Below are positions 10,238 to 21,857 of a stretch of 64,000 nt of DNA, one piece after another (within the stretch, counting starts at the first letter, position 1; each line of letters starts with the position of its first letter). Source of the DNA: Isochrysis galbana (Eukaryota; Haptophyta; Isochrysidales; Isochrysidaceae). Under the pieces are notes generated by a model. It saw only the letters and a list, made by a program, of their open reading frames with translations. It had not been told where the DNA came from and did not search any database. The DNA is taken from positions 4,268,341 to 4,332,340 of the forward strand of contig CM030933.1 of assembly GCA_018136815.1 (NCBI GenBank), read 5' to 3'. Position numbers and translations under genes: made by a program.

Positions 10238-12153
10238 TCAAACAAGGGCTAGCGAGTGCCTTGTGAGGCGGACGTCCTGCGGCATCCTCATTCCCAAGTG
10301 AGCGTAAAGTCCCTCCCATCTCCTATTGACAAATCTTGACACAACTCCCAACGCTGCAATGACCACCAAAGCCAAAATAACAAAGGATCTAGAAGCGAGC
10401 TTGTTAGTGCTGCTCACACCAACTAGATCTCCACGTAGTTCGCTCGCTGCCGCAGTGTCGTCGATGACTAGTGATGCATCATGAGTCACCATCCTATCCG
10501 TCGACGACTCCTCCGAAACCGACGACGCTGAGCTTGAAACCTTGCCTTCAATGCTTGCAATCTCCTCAGCTTTCGTGGCAGGCGTCCTACTCATCCCCGT
10601 CGGCGCGGTAGAGACCGGAAGGGTCAGCTCGTGCAATCCCAACATCTTCTCGTGGCGGTGCCGATGGAGATGTATCCCCTCCCGGTTTTCTTTGCGTGTT
10701 GGATCGCATGCACCGCATTCGGCTGGGTACTCTATGCGGCCCACTATTTGGCATGCCTCCCACTCACTCTGAGCCGATTCGCTCGTCGATCCGACGGTCA
10801 TGTGCCAACGGACTCGTGACCAGCAGGAGAACTCTCCTCGTGAGATTAACGTAGACATGACTACGTTGGTACAAGTTGGCACATAGCATGGCACCTTGGG
10901 CGAGGCTGGTGGTGCTAGAGGTATTGGTGGGCTTGCAGGTGGTCGCACTGGACTAGGAGGCGAAGACGGTGGAGGTGCTGGGGGTGGCACAACCAATCGA
11001 GCACCGCAATCAGAGCAGTCTGTGCCGATAGGGCACACGGCATCCACGGCACCCTGTCCGCCGTCATTGCACTGCCCATCTTGAGCGCTGGCGCAATCAT
11101 CACGGCACATGGAAGGTGCACTCGGCGGAGGCGGAGGTGGGAAAGGAGGGAAGGGGACATCGTGCACGCAGCAATGATACCCATTGCAACCCCCGTCCGC
11201 AGGGCAACCGAGAACAGGCCAACCAAGCTTGCAGCACGACATACCAAAGCCGCAGAAATCGTGACAGATCCCCGGACCTCCACACGCCGCCCAACAGTTG
11301 ACGGCTTCCCAACCGAAATCAGGTCCGTCGCCCAATCTTACCGCGCCAGCATCGCTACCATGACTGGCCTTGGCTGTGCTCTCAACTCCACTTTTCATAT
11401 CATTGAGTCCGCCCGGTGCGCTTGAAGAGTCACCATAGGCGTTAGCAGCGGAAGAATTGGCCAAGCGGCCGTCGTGCTTTGCCGGTCGCATTTCATCGTT
11501 TGGACCGTCGGATCGCGGGGGCGGCGGCGATGAAGTCGATGTCTTGATAAAGCGCTGAGCGAGCCAATGTTGTCCCCAGCTGAAGGCGTCCGCAGCGGCA
11601 GCTCGTGCGGACTCGGCCTCTGCGGCGTGGGCCCGTAGTTGAGCGGCAGTTGCTGAAGCGGCTGCCACGGTCGCAGCGGCAGCGGCGCCCGAGATGACTT
11701 TGATGGAGCCGTTGTGATCCGAGGCAAAACGTGCGACGGCGGACATTGAGCCGTTCAAAGTGGAGTGCAGCGAGTGCGATAACGCTGCAATGGACTGGTT
11801 TTGACGGAGGACCTGACACGGGAAAAGGTGCAGAAAGAAGCTGACTCCTCATCTCCACGACATTTATGGGATGGCGCAACGCATCTCGCAACTTGTCCCC
11901 ACTTCTCAACCTTTGTGAAGCACATCCACCGTGGTTTGAGCTGCATTTGCCTTTTATGTGTGGTTTTACTTCTTACCTGATATGCGACGGCTCCTTTGGC
12001 CGCGTCCACCCCAGCGCTCGCGGCACCGGGTGCGGCCGCCAACCTTTGTCCGATAACGGAAAAACTCTGCTTTGCATGCTTCAAACTCACCGCCTGGCGG
12101 AGGGGGCGATCACATCCGGATGTAAGACTTAACCTCTCAGGCATAGTACTCAT
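10238..12153 (-). CDS. Cysteine-rich, proline-rich single-pass surface protein (two exons)
   Basis: Exon 1 is 12153-11977 and exon 2 is 11812-10238; the donor is CAG|GTAAGA, the acceptor GTGTCAG|GTC, phase 0. Order of parts: an Ala-rich N-terminal helix region; a cysteine module CWAACGGPGICHDFCG...GCNGYHCC; a PPFPPPPPP linker; a second module CRDDCASAQDGQCNDGG...GTDCSDCG; a longer Pro/Ser linker; a third module ending PAECGACDP; a Ser-rich spacer; one membrane helix (SFVILALVVIAALGVV); and a short basic tail. The same modules, in the same order, occur in the neighbouring gene. They are widespread in secreted proteins of haptophytes and other algae. There is no signal peptide at the proposed start, which is odd for disulphide-rich modules; see the finding that this may be the 3' half of the gene at 12208-15030. 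The role is probably cell wall or surface matrix (inference). Confidence 0.65.
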
Positions 12154-12207
12154 TACCAGCCCATTAGGTGAAGCGAGGACGGATCTGAGCCTGGAAGCGG
12201 CTTGAGC

Positions 12208-13577
12208 TCATATTTCAAGGCAAAGCCATAGGCATTCGGGTTGATGGCGTGCCTGCGCAATTCCTGCTTCGTCCCCCGCCATCTTTAGCAGCCCGGACGT
12301 TGAGATCTGTGGGATCTTCTCGCTCAGTTCACGGCATAATGTGTCACCGATGGCCGGTGAAATGGTGCCCAGCAACAGTGAGGTCGGGTCGTACCCGCTC
12401 TGCCAATCCGCCTTGCCGTCGACGGGGTTGCCCTTGCCCCCAATAACATCAGGTAAGGTCGTGGTGAAGGCTCCGTCTTCATGCGCAGCGCTATCGGCCT
12501 GCTGGGCTATTTCAGCCGCGCGGGCCTCGCCTCTTAGTTCGGAGGAATCGCCGTTCAGCGTGCTCGAAGTGAACTCGTCAACCTGGCAAGGGCAAGGCAT
12601 TGGCGAGGCGCAGCAAGACTTGACTACAGGTCCGTTTTTCGTGTCGGTGGAGCAAGAAGAGGGGCCGCAAGTGCGCATGCTAACTCTGGAAGCTGCGCGA
12701 TTGAGGCCACGGATCCCGTATGCCTCGCAACACCTCTCCCCCACCGGCGCACCTTCAAGTTCACACGCGCATCGCACGAGACTGCACGCGTTTTCCACTC
12801 GAGCTTGAATGCGTCTTGAGGCTCAAGAGCCAAGAGGGCGTTGAGGGACGCGTCATAGGTTGAAAAGGCGATGGCCCCTGAGTCGTAGGCCAAGAGATAC
12901 CTTCCAGGGAGAGTGGCAGAAAGGCCGTTAGAGCAATGTCGGAAAGCCGAATGAACACAAAGACGACGATGCTCAGGCGGCAGGATACTCACTCTCCGAG
13001 CGCGTAGTATTCCACCGACCACTCTGCATCGCATGAGAGCTCTACTCCTGTCAAACGTGCCCTCGCTAGTATTGCTTCTTGCCGATTTGCATCGATGAAT
13101 CGAGAGACGTCTCCTGACGTCTCCTCGTTATCTGCCTGCCCACTGTGGTCCAAAGCCCTCGTTTGCTGCGGTAAGTCGCCACTCCCAACCCCGGCCGCCT
13201 GGCCTCCGCTAGCCGCACCTGCAAGATCGCCATCCCTGCCGGCCCTAGTAGTGTTGACATCATGCACACTCAACCCGCCTGTAGTTTCACCAGGCTTCCT
13301 TGATCGCTCAAATTGCAGGTTTGTGTGCGCAACTCTCGCGTCGTGGCACTGAATTCGCCAAGCGCGCAAGGTCGCCCCTCCCGCGTCGTAAGACAGGCGG
13401 GGCAGAGGAAAAGTTGAGTTGAAAAGGAACGCGTTGAGCAGAGTTGGGGGTGGCGATGGCGGCACTGAAGGGGGAGGTGGAGATGATGGAGGCATTGGTG
13501 AAAAAGGTGGTAGCGGAGGAGATGGAGGCGATGGAGGGTTGGCCGGTGGCGGCGGCGATGGTGGTAGCGGCGGTGGA

Positions 13578-13611
<34 letters not shown>

Positions 13612-13663
13612 CAAATGGAGGCATCAAAGGGTATGGCGACGGTGGCGGATGTGGAGGTGCAGA

Positions 13664-13696
<33 letters not shown>

Positions 13697-15030
13697 TGGT
13701 GGCGGTGGCGGCGGCGACGGAGGTGGAGCCGATGGCGGCGGCGGTGGAGGTGGCGGAGATGGAGGGTGGGGGGGGAGCGGTGATGGTGGCGGTAGCGACG
13801 GAGGGAAAGAAGGCGGGCGACGCGGCGGCAATGGGGGTGGTGGGTGCGTAGGAGGGAGAGAAGGCGGCGGCGAGATAGGTGGAGCACATGGTGGGGGAGG
13901 CAGTGGCGGCGGTGAGGGTGGTGGCCGCGAAGGAGGAGGTGGCGGCGGAGGCGATGGTGGTGGCGGTGGCGAGGGAGGAGACAAAGGAGGCGGCGATGGT
14001 GGGAAAAGCACCTCTTCCACACAGCAGTGGTACCTCTGGCACGACACTTCCGGGCAGCCGAAGGCCTCTCGCCCAAAGTCCGGACGGTCAGCAGCAGCGA
14101 CAATATAACCAGTGCGGCAGCACGCCCGCCCAGAGCCGCAAAATCCAGGACAGGGGCCCGAGTGACCCTGGCACTGATCCCAGCAATCCCCAGGCCAGTG
14201 TGGAGGAGGCGGGGGCGGCGGAGGCGACGAAGGCGGCGGGGGGGAAGGGGGCGGCGGCGGAGGAGGAGATGGTGGGGGCGGCGAAGGGGGCGGGGGAGGA
14301 GGTCGTGAAGGCGGAGGCGGGCTTGGTGGTAGAGAAGGTGGGGGCGGGAGTGGGGGGGAGGGGGAGGCGGGGATGGTGAGGGGGGTGGGGGCGGCGGGGG
14401 CGGCGGGGGCGGCGGGGCAGGGGGAGAGAAAGGGGGTGGCGGAGGTGCGTGCGGCGGTGGCGACGGGGGGGGTGGCGAGGCCGGTGGTGGTGGCGTGGGT
14501 GGTCGTGATGGCGGTGGTGGCGTGGGTGGCGGCAGGTAGCGCCTCTCGCCACAGTCAGCACAATCGCTCCCTAGCGTACAGCTCGCATACACCGAGCCGA
14601 ACCCACCGTCCTCGCACATGCCATTGAAGGCAGAGTAGCACCAGTTCTTGCAGACTCCAGGCGGGAGCGGCGGCGGCGGCGGCGGCGGTGGCGAGGGCGG
14701 CAGCGACGGTGGCTGAGAGGGTGGGAAGGGCACAGCGTCGGTGCAACAGTGGTAGTCCGTGCACCCCACACCTTCCTCCAGTGGACATCCCAGCTGCGCA
14801 AACCCTAGACGGCAGCAGGCGCGACCCTCCCCACAGAACTCTCCACACGGCCCACCGCCACCGCAGCGCTCCCAGCAGTCTGAGGGGGGCGGCGGGGGCG
14901 GGGGCGGCGAGGGCTGGTGGAGAAGCCACCAATCCCGTGCCGGCATCCTGTACCGCTTCTCCTCCGCCCCGCCACCGCCCACGCCGGAGAGGAGGCCGGC
15001 GAGGGCGGCAAGGAAGGCGGCGGACGCCAT
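12208..15030 (-). CDS. Secreted cysteine-rich / polyproline (pherophorin-like) glycoprotein
   Basis: ATG at 15030, followed by a clear signal peptide (MASAAFLAALAGLLSG). Then come cysteine module 1 (CWERCGGGGPCGEFCG...DYHCC), a PPSPPPPPP linker, module 2 (CKNWCYSAFNGMCEDGG...GSDCADCG), a long Pro stretch, a second copy of module 1 (CWDQCQGHSGPCPGFCG...QRYHCC) and an extreme polyproline stretch of about 200 residues, as in hydroxyproline-rich extracellular matrix proteins. Downstream exons carry SCDA(R/E)-type cysteine segments. The first Pro linker changes reading frame between ~14250 and ~14500, where no convincing splice pair is seen; an indel in a poly-C run is likely. A GT donor is plausible at GGAGA|GTGAGT (~13000). 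The 3' exon structure below 13000 and the end at 12208 are tentative. Gly-rich open frames on the plus strand here are shadows. Confidence 0.6.
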
Positions 15031-15754
15031 CGGAGGAGGCGGCGGAGGCACGCTTCTTTACTCGTAGAACAATGACGAGAAGGAGGAAGAGAGAGGAGAG
15101 GATCGCTGTAGAGTGTAGAGTATGGAAGTAAAAGAAGTAAAGATATCGCTGTCTGCCCACTAGGGGTCTGTGCCAGAATGATGATTGCCCAGCCCCTGCC
15201 AGAGGGCAAGGGCCGAGGTTGGTTGTACGGGCCCACCCCGGGGAGTGTCCGCCATGGAGGGAGGGGGGCGCGAGGCCCCCATTGACCATTGACCCCCACT
15301 TATAAAAGTAGGTTGGGTTGCGGGACTAGCATATATGATCACAATTGCCACCGCCATGTTGTGAGCTACGATTCAAATTGAGCCTCGGCAACACACTAAC
15401 ATGCATATGCACCTTCAAAAAGCACTTGGGCGACCTGCCACACGCAAGAGTCGAGTTGGAAGCACATCCGTCATAGGAACCGTAGGACCGAAAGATGGGT
15501 GTGGTCTAGGCCCATCTTGTCATCACCCGAATCCCAGCAGCAAGTGATGAAGATGGCTGGCTGTCGTCCGGTCCGTGGCCACATGCAACAACGCACGAAG
15601 ATCGGCGCCGTGCGTGGCGACGACTGTAGATGGTTGCGTGGCGTGGGCCCTCGAGCGAGAATCTCTCGTATTGTTAAGGACGCAGTTATCGTCCTGTCAG
15701 CAGACAAGTGCAGCTACACAAGAGAAGAATGTCGGTTCGATCTTTACTGACCTT
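15031..15754. other. Spacer with a diverged family-A repeat
   Basis: At 15167-15312 the sequence shares the 3' half of family A (GGGCGCGAGGCCCCCATTGACC, then ACTTATAAAAGTAGGTTG). No gene is seen in the remainder. Confidence 0.45.
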
Positions 15755-17056
15755 CTAGTTCTCCTGTCCTAATGGGTTGTGGACCATCTCCACCACCAAT
15801 TGTCCATTGGCGATCGGAAATTGTGCGCCGCACACCTCAAAACACGACTCATTCACCGGGGAACCAACGCTGCCAGAGCTGTCTTGCTCGGCAGCGATGT
15901 GCGCCAAGTCGTCGTAGCCCTCCGCCAACGCCACAATCGAAGCCTCTGAAGGGAAGCTGGCTCCCGCTGAGCGACGCAACAAGGGCTGCCGCCGCGCTCG
16001 CCGACGAGAGCCCATGCCATCGCCAAATATTCGAGCGAGCCCACCGCGACAGGTGGCCAAGGGAGGGCGTAGCTTCGCCGAGACAATCGCAGTGGCAATT
16101 CCCATTTGCAAGAGCACAAAGAGGCAAAGCGCAACCAAGTCGCTATCCTTGTTCTTCTCGTACAAGCCGAGCAGATCGAGCGCTACCTCCGCCTTGAGCC
16201 GGACGGGGGGCGCACCAGGCACCTCGATGAGGATCTGCTGCCCCGCTAGCTGGGTGGTGAGCATCGCCTCGTAGGCGTAGTGGAAGAAAGAAAGCCTTGG
16301 GAGTTGAGCAATGAAGGGTGGTAGGCCGGCTACATTAAGCGTGAAGCCCGCGAGGAGAGTGCCGAGCAATAGCAAGACGACAGCGAGCAGTGTTGCGGGT
16401 CCCGGCGAGTCGTGCAAGAGCACGCCGACGGCAGAGCAAAGGAGGCCGGCATTGGCATTGGCAAGAGCGATCGAGGCCTCGAAGTAAAGAAATGGAGCGA
16501 CCTGCAGTGGGATGGGCAATCGAGAGTGGTGTTCTTGAGGCCTCCGACGCGTCAGGTGCTCAGCGGAACAAGGGCATAGTTGCGCACAACAAGAGGAAGC
16601 TCACTCGACGTTGCATATCGGGCATCCCAAGACGCGAGTGACCAAAGTTTCGTCGCAAATGAAGTGCGCGCGCACCTCGGGCCGCAGGCCCATCATCAAG
16701 TACACGATGGCACCAAGAACTAGTGAAGGAAGGACACGGAGCAAGAGCAACTCGAGAGACGCTCGGACCAGGACGTGCCCCCACGCATCGACGGCACCGG
16801 CATGCCACTCGCGCCAAAAGAGGCGCCATTCCGCCGATACGGCGCCGAGCGAAGAGAGGCCACCAAAGGCGAAAAACGTGAGAAGCGTGTGAAAGCCTCC
16901 AGCCTGCAATTAAAGGGGGAGGCGGATGGGTGGGTAGGCGCCGTCCGCGCGTCATTGTGCGAGCTGGTCACGATGGCCTGCAGACTAGGGCGTCAGGCGG
17001 GAGGGTCTTGCACCTTATTCTGGAAGCCTGCCGCGTCTGCTTTGACTCCCCAGAAA
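15755..17056 (-). CDS. ABCG-type half-transporter, C-terminal membrane domain (truncated by gap)
   Basis: Three exons are visible: the partial exon from the gap (17056-17014), 16903-16676 and 16501-15755. Introns have GT/AG ends and phase 0. The joined protein reads FWGVKADAAGFQNK / AGGFHTLLTFFAFGGLSSL ... EWRLFWREWHAG ... VYLMMGLRPE / VAPFLYFEASIALANANAGL ..., which follows the ABC2 membrane domain of ABCG (white/WBC) transporters helix by helix, including the E-x-x-x-F-x-R-E motif before helix 2. The ATP-binding domain, expected upstream, is absent because the scaffold gap follows immediately. After the last helix is an extra ~90-residue Arg/Ser-rich cytosolic tail, unusual for ABCG proteins, which normally end just after the final membrane helix; the tail could include a read-through intron. 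ABCG proteins export lipids or small hydrophobic molecules. Confidence 0.7.
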
Positions 17057-17156
17057 NNNNNNNNNNNNNNNNNNNNNNNNNNNNNNNNNNNNNNNNNNNN
17101 NNNNNNNNNNNNNNNNNNNNNNNNNNNNNNNNNNNNNNNNNNNNNNNNNNNNNNNN
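17057..17156. other. Assembly gap of 100 N
   Basis: Exactly 100 unknown bases, the usual convention for a gap of unknown size. It removes the 5' part of the ABCG gene and the promoter of the cyclin gene. Confidence 0.98.
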
Positions 17157-17266
17157 CTACCCCACCTTCCCCCCTCTCTGTTTCTCTCTCTCTCAACTTG
17201 CCGATCCCCGGTCCCGGTTTCCCCCTTGCCGCCCTCCCTCGCTTTCCTGTCCCTCACTCACCCAGC

Positions 17267-18519
17267 ATGTGGTCGTCGTCCGTGCCTTGCGGTGCCATGT
17301 CGGCTGCCCTCTCCGCCGTCGCCGGGCGCACCCATGGAGCCACCACCGAGCGGCCTGTCACCGCGCGTCCCGCGCTGCGCAACGTCTCGAACGGGATCGG
17401 CACGCTCATCGCCACTGCCGCTCAAACAACTGAGAAGGGCGATACGCCATCCAATCTTCTGCCTCCAACATCAAGTAACATGCGCATCACCAGACTCGCC
17501 GCCGCGCGCCAGCGTCAAGCCGACCTTCAGCACGGCCAGCTCAAGAAGGGTAGGCACCAGTCACCTGCCGTGGCGTTTGAGGACCCTATGGCCGTCGAGA
17601 CGGCTGGCGGCATGGCGGAGACGCCTCCCGTCGACGCTCAGCAGTGTTCATACATTCTAAGCGACATTTACCAATACCTGCGCTGCCGAGAGCTCCGACA
17701 TCGCGCTGGCCAAAATTTTTTACAGGCGCAGCAAGACATCAACTCAAACATGCGCAGCATACTCATTGACTGGCTCGTTGAGGTGACACCGCATCCCATG
17801 GGCTCGCTGGCAAGGGCGGCACTTTGCCTCGCAAGCCTCTCATCCGGGCACTTCCGCGCTTTATGATTGTACAGGTTGGCGAGGAATACAAGCTTCAGGC
17901 GGAGACGTTGCACTTGTGCGTGAACTACATTGACCGCTTCCTTGCTCACGTGCCAGTCTCCCGGAGCAAGCTGCAGCTCGTTGGCGTTGGCTGCATGCTC
18001 GTTGCCTCCAAGTACGAGGACGTCTCGCCACCAACGGTGGAGGACCTCGTTTACATCTCAGACAACACCTACACCCGCGAGGATATCCTCAAGATGGAAG
18101 GCATGATCCTACAGCGTTTGCAGTTCAACCTTTCAGTGGTGACATCTGTGGCATTCCTTCCAAGCTTCACGCGCGTTGCGATGAGCTCGTGCGGTTGTGA
18201 TGGAATGGTAGTGCCGCTCGCGTATTACCTGGTCGAACTCAGCCTGCTATCCTACGGGTTTGTCAAATGGCGCCCGTCGGAGGTCTCAGCATCAGCCGTT
18301 CGGCTTGCCCTCCACACGCTTAGGCTGCCGGCGTGGACACCGCAACTCGAACAGGCCACGGGATTTTGTGCGGCGGACCTAACAGCCTGCGTCTCCGACC
18401 TCTACATCATCTTCGCTGGGGCCGAGACCAGCCAGCTTCAGGCCATCCGCGAAAAGTACGCGCACCGCAGCTTTCTGCACGTTGCCAACCTGAAGCCTCA
18501 ACCCCTGCTGCCCGGCTGA
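17267..18519 (+). CDS. Mitotic cyclin, A/B type (two exons)
   Basis: ATG at 17267; exon 1 17267-17782, intron 17783-17874 (GAG|GTGACA ... TGTACAG|GTT), exon 2 17875-18519; 386 residues. The cyclin box reads MRSILIDWLVE / VGEEYKLQAETLHL, then DRFLAHVPVSRSKLQLVGVG, LVASKYEDVSPPTVEDLVYI, and TYTREDILKMEGMILQ. The MR-x-IL-x-DWLVEV signature and LVGVGCMLVASKYEDVSPP are those of A- and B-type cyclins, with the A type slightly favoured. A second cyclin fold follows (residues ~270-370). The ~110 residues before the box are Ala/Pro/Arg-rich and should hold a destruction box; no perfect RxxLxxxxN is obvious. The cyclin activates a CDK at S or M phase. The start lies only 110 bases after the gap, so an upstream exon cannot be ruled out. 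Confidence 0.88.
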
Positions 18520-19866
18520 TGCCATTTTGCACCACCCAAGCCGGCCAAGTCAATGAGTGTTGGTGCTCCCTCGTCCTTCGAGAGGTGAGCATCTTGGCTG
18601 CGCTCCGTCGTGCCGTCTCTCTGACTTTCGCACGTGCGACTGCCGTGGTTAGCATCAGCTTGCTCCAAGGACCACACATGATTGTCTACCTCCGAGGAGC
18701 AATGCACTCTCAGTGCTCCGCATCGGCCATTGGTCCGACCTGTTGGATGACCTTGACAGTCCTCCACCCGGGCCGCGGTGTCTCGACCCGCATCAGTGCC
18801 GCTCAGATTCCGGGCAACCACCTTCTTCCTTGTAGTATGTCCATAGCAAGAACCTTTGCGATCTGCTGCGCCATTGGCATGGAGCCAGTGGGCAGCTGAG
18901 GTCTCAGCAAGGCGTTGTACTAGAAAGCGACCATCATCCATGGCCATGCTTTCATTTGTGTGTTTGTACTTTGTTTTTTCTGCATTCCCGCCCTGGACAG
19001 TATCAGACTGTATCGCTAAAGTCATCGGGAAGTGCGTTTCAACAAACGTGTCAGGAAAGGAATGGCAGTTTGCACTCCGACGCGCTCTCTTTCGAAGCGT
19101 CACTCCTCGTCCATCCTTAGCAGGTGCTTGTCACGGCCGCCAAAAGATTCGTGCTAGCTGTGTGAACTTGAAGAGCTTGGGGGAACGATGGAGCGCATCA
19201 CAGCAATGCACAATGCACTGGATTGTAATCTGTGTGTTAGTCCCGTTGTCGCCCATTGTCGATCGCCAGTAGCGGCGTCTGAATGCACACAGCAGGCAAA
19301 ATGAATTTAAAAATTAGAAGAAACAACTAACTTTATAGTTAGACGCGATGGAGCGAGCCTCTCCTCTCCTTCGGCCCCCCCGCCGAGGGCGGCCCCCCAG
19401 TCCCCATGGACCTGTCGAAGCGACCGCGTCCGCCGTCAGAGGCCGAACAGGTGTGTGCATTGCTGTGATGCGGTCAAGTTTGTGCCTAGCATTAGGGTGC
19501 CTTTGTCGTTGGTTGTGAAGGCACGGGGGACTTGAGTGTCGGTTCGCGGCATATGCCATATGCATATGACCAGGAATCGGGAGCGGTCGCGCATGCTCCA
19601 TAGGTCAAACAAACTATATACAAAGCGAAAAGCGCACAATAGTTGCAATGATTTGGCTTCGCCAAAACTGTAACGCAAGCTCGCCCCCCCCCCCCCCCCC
19701 CCCCCCCAAGGAAAATGCTACCACCAACGGAATTCGCATGGTAGCATGGGCGAAAGCTGCAGCATGGGGAGATGACGCTCGCACCACGACGTTGAGAAGA
19801 CACGCCACGCTTGTGCAGCCGCAGCGCATGGCGGTCTGACATCACCTTATACCCAGCCTAGTCTCA
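18520..19866. other. Spacer between convergent cyclin and tweety-like genes
   Basis: Apart from the family-B repeat (19322-19440) and a run of 24 C at 19684-19707, no feature is recognised. The first few hundred bases are probably the cyclin 3' UTR. Confidence 0.4.
19322..19440 (+). repeat. Dispersed repeat family B, copy 1
   Basis: Begins with the hairpin AACTAACTTTATAGTTAG, continues GCGATGG..., GGGCGGCCCCCCAGTCCCCA and GTCGAAGCGACCGC. It aligns with 59725-59855 over its whole length (about 120-130 bases) with scattered substitutions. Confidence 0.75.
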
Positions 19867-21857
19867 TCAGTCCCCACTAGTATCGCTACTGTCAGCTGGC
19901 ATGACATCGCTACCGTCGCGGGACAGAGCGAAAGTGTGGTCGGCGACAGCGACTGCTTTGCCAGGCCTCGGCCCATGTTCGAGAGTAGGCGACGTCCTCG
20001 TTGCTGAGCTTGAGCTTGAGGGCCGCTTCTCCTCCACACCATCCAAGTCGAGTTGGCGAAAACTCATGGAGTCCTCGCAGCCTGTACCGCTAGGTCCAGC
20101 GCCCGCCCCCTTGGCGGCGTCGCTCATGCCTTTTACGCCGACTGGCTCCAAGTGGCACGCTTCAGAGGAACAAAAATCGTCGCCTGCACCGTTGAGCTCG
20201 AGGTTCGACTGTCCTTCAGCATCAGGTCTGTTGGCCGTGAGCAGCGGCGAGGCTGTGATTACAGCTGGCGCACTTAGGGGCTCAAGCAACGGTTCGCGCA
20301 CCGGCTCTGCCGCCGGCAGAAGCCGATCTGTTAGGCTCTCTGAATGCTGCATGAGACGACGGAAGCGTCGGCGCCATGGCTCAGTACGGCAGGTGCAAGA
20401 CATGGGCGGTAGCCAGTGTGAGTGCCACAAAGTCGGGAGAAGTGCGGCAAGAAGCAATAGGAGACCACCGCACATGCATTGCCAAAGGAGTACCCCGACC
20501 ACGCCCTGCGTTAAGTCCGTACAAAGGCCAATCTCAACTCCATCGTGGAAGTCGCGCTGCACCCTATTGCACGCGGCGTCTCCCTCTAATACAGCGAAGA
20601 TGTGCGCCACATTGCCTTGTGCTTCTACGATCGCCCTCTTTGCCGGCTGGAGAAGCGCTGGTGATGCGCACGGAGCGCCCAGAGCGGTAAGGTTGCTGGA
20701 GAGCGCGCTCAGACCTGATTGCACGCATCACGGGCCAAGGCTAGGCTGAGCTAGTGGAGGGACGGAAGCGAGGGGTTGACTTCGGGGTTGGGTGCGCTTG
20801 CTGCTGTCATGGCTTACTCGAAGAGATGTTGAACAAGGGGCTAACGACTGGGTTCGGTAGAGAGCAGTTCATTAAATAGTGCCGTGTCATCTCCAAATCG
20901 TACATGTCCCTATCTGTTCGACTCTTAGTCTGTGAGACGAACCATTGCAGCACGCGTATCACGGTTGCGGTAGGGTCGACGCATGCGTCGGCGAGCCCAA
21001 CCTGCATGCAGAGGGCGGATAGGCTCAGAATGATGGGCTGTGAATAGTGGGCAAATGCCGCATCCATATGCCGCGGCGCCGCCTGGTTCGTGTCGGCTTC
21101 TTCTTCCTCGCTCCCACGCAACGGGCAGACGCACCGCAATAGCCAACTGGATAGCTGTGATGGCGCAGAGCATCCACCATGCGATCACGGCAAAGAACTG
21201 AGTCCCAACTAGTAGTGAACGTCTGCCGACACACGTCCCAATGGTGACAGCACAGGCGGTCATGAGCAGCGCGAAGAAAGGGAGCGACGTTGTCCACGAA
21301 TGCCAGCCAGTGGCATATCGCAGCGTATCGATTGCACGTTGGAAATGAGCTGGACCATCTCGCACATCCTCGGCGAACATCTGGCCGTGAACGATCACAT
21401 CTCTTCTTGCGGCCAGATCTTTGCACATTGCCTCGCTTGTCATGGCGCTACTGGCTGCACCCGATTGAAGGTGAGGACAGCCTAGACAAACGGCAATCGC
21501 CTCGACTGCCACGCCAACATTCTGCGTGTCGGTGAGCAGCACAGCGGCATCAGCCTGCACGCCCTGCGCAATGAGTCGCAGATCGCTGAGTGAGTTGACG
21601 AGCTCGGAAAGCCCGGTCCCAAAGTCCTCGTCAAACGCATTTGCCGCAGCTGCGGCAGCGGTCATCGCGAGCGATACACCGATGACCGCGAGTCTCGCTG
21701 GTAGCCTGGGCGTGTCGACAGGCCGCGTAAATGTGATGACGGCACAAAGGAGCACTGCGATGAGCAGGAGCATCGAGAAGCCGAGCGCAAGCGTGAGCAC
21801 GATAAGTAGCATCTGCGATTGGACGTAGTCCTGCGATGTGCAGAAAAAGCGGGGCAC
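19867..21857 (-). CDS. Tweety-like five-helix membrane protein (TTYH family), three exons
   Basis: Exons 21857-21135, 21001-20818 and 20714-19867; splice pairs GCG|GTGCGT / ATGCAG|GTT and CGA|GTAAGC / ATCAG|GTC keep frame, giving up to 584 residues. There are five membrane helices in a 2+2+1 pattern: LLIVLTLALGFSMLLLIAVL, LAVIGVSLAMTAAAAAA, SLPFFALLMTACAVTIGTC, FFAVIAWWMLCAITAIQLAIA and GVVGVLLWQCMCGGLLLLL. A ~130-residue extracellular loop lies after helix 2. A cysteine loop lies between helices 4 and 5 (DACVDPTATV, HYLMNCSLP, CNRVQRDFHDG, CTDLTQG), as in tweety proteins. A Ser-rich cytosolic tail follows. Tweety proteins were described as anion channels, although that role is debated. The first in-frame ATG is at the first helix, and a good acceptor (CATCGCAG|GACTAC) lies just upstream of it, so a 5' exon is likely missing. 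Confidence 0.65.

Noticed and set aside
11977..12208. Direct in-phase splice joining the end of the 12208-15030 gene to exon 1 of the 10238-12153 gene
   Set aside because: The candidate donors found (GGCTG|GTAATG and others) are in the wrong phase for the CGCCAG|GCG acceptor, so the fusion is kept only as a hypothesis.
13419..14108. 229-residue glycine-rich open frame on the plus strand
   Set aside because: It is the antisense of the polyproline tract; CCN codons read backwards give Gly/Ala frames. No signal peptide or domain supports it.
15720..15760. tRNA-like TTCGAT... segment and other GGTTCGA words
   Set aside because: No cloverleaf with paired acceptor and anticodon stems could be formed around any of them.
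20925..21857. Prominin identity for the five-helix gene
   Set aside because: Prominins have two much larger cysteine loops and ~800 residues; helix spacing and loop cysteines here fit tweety better.
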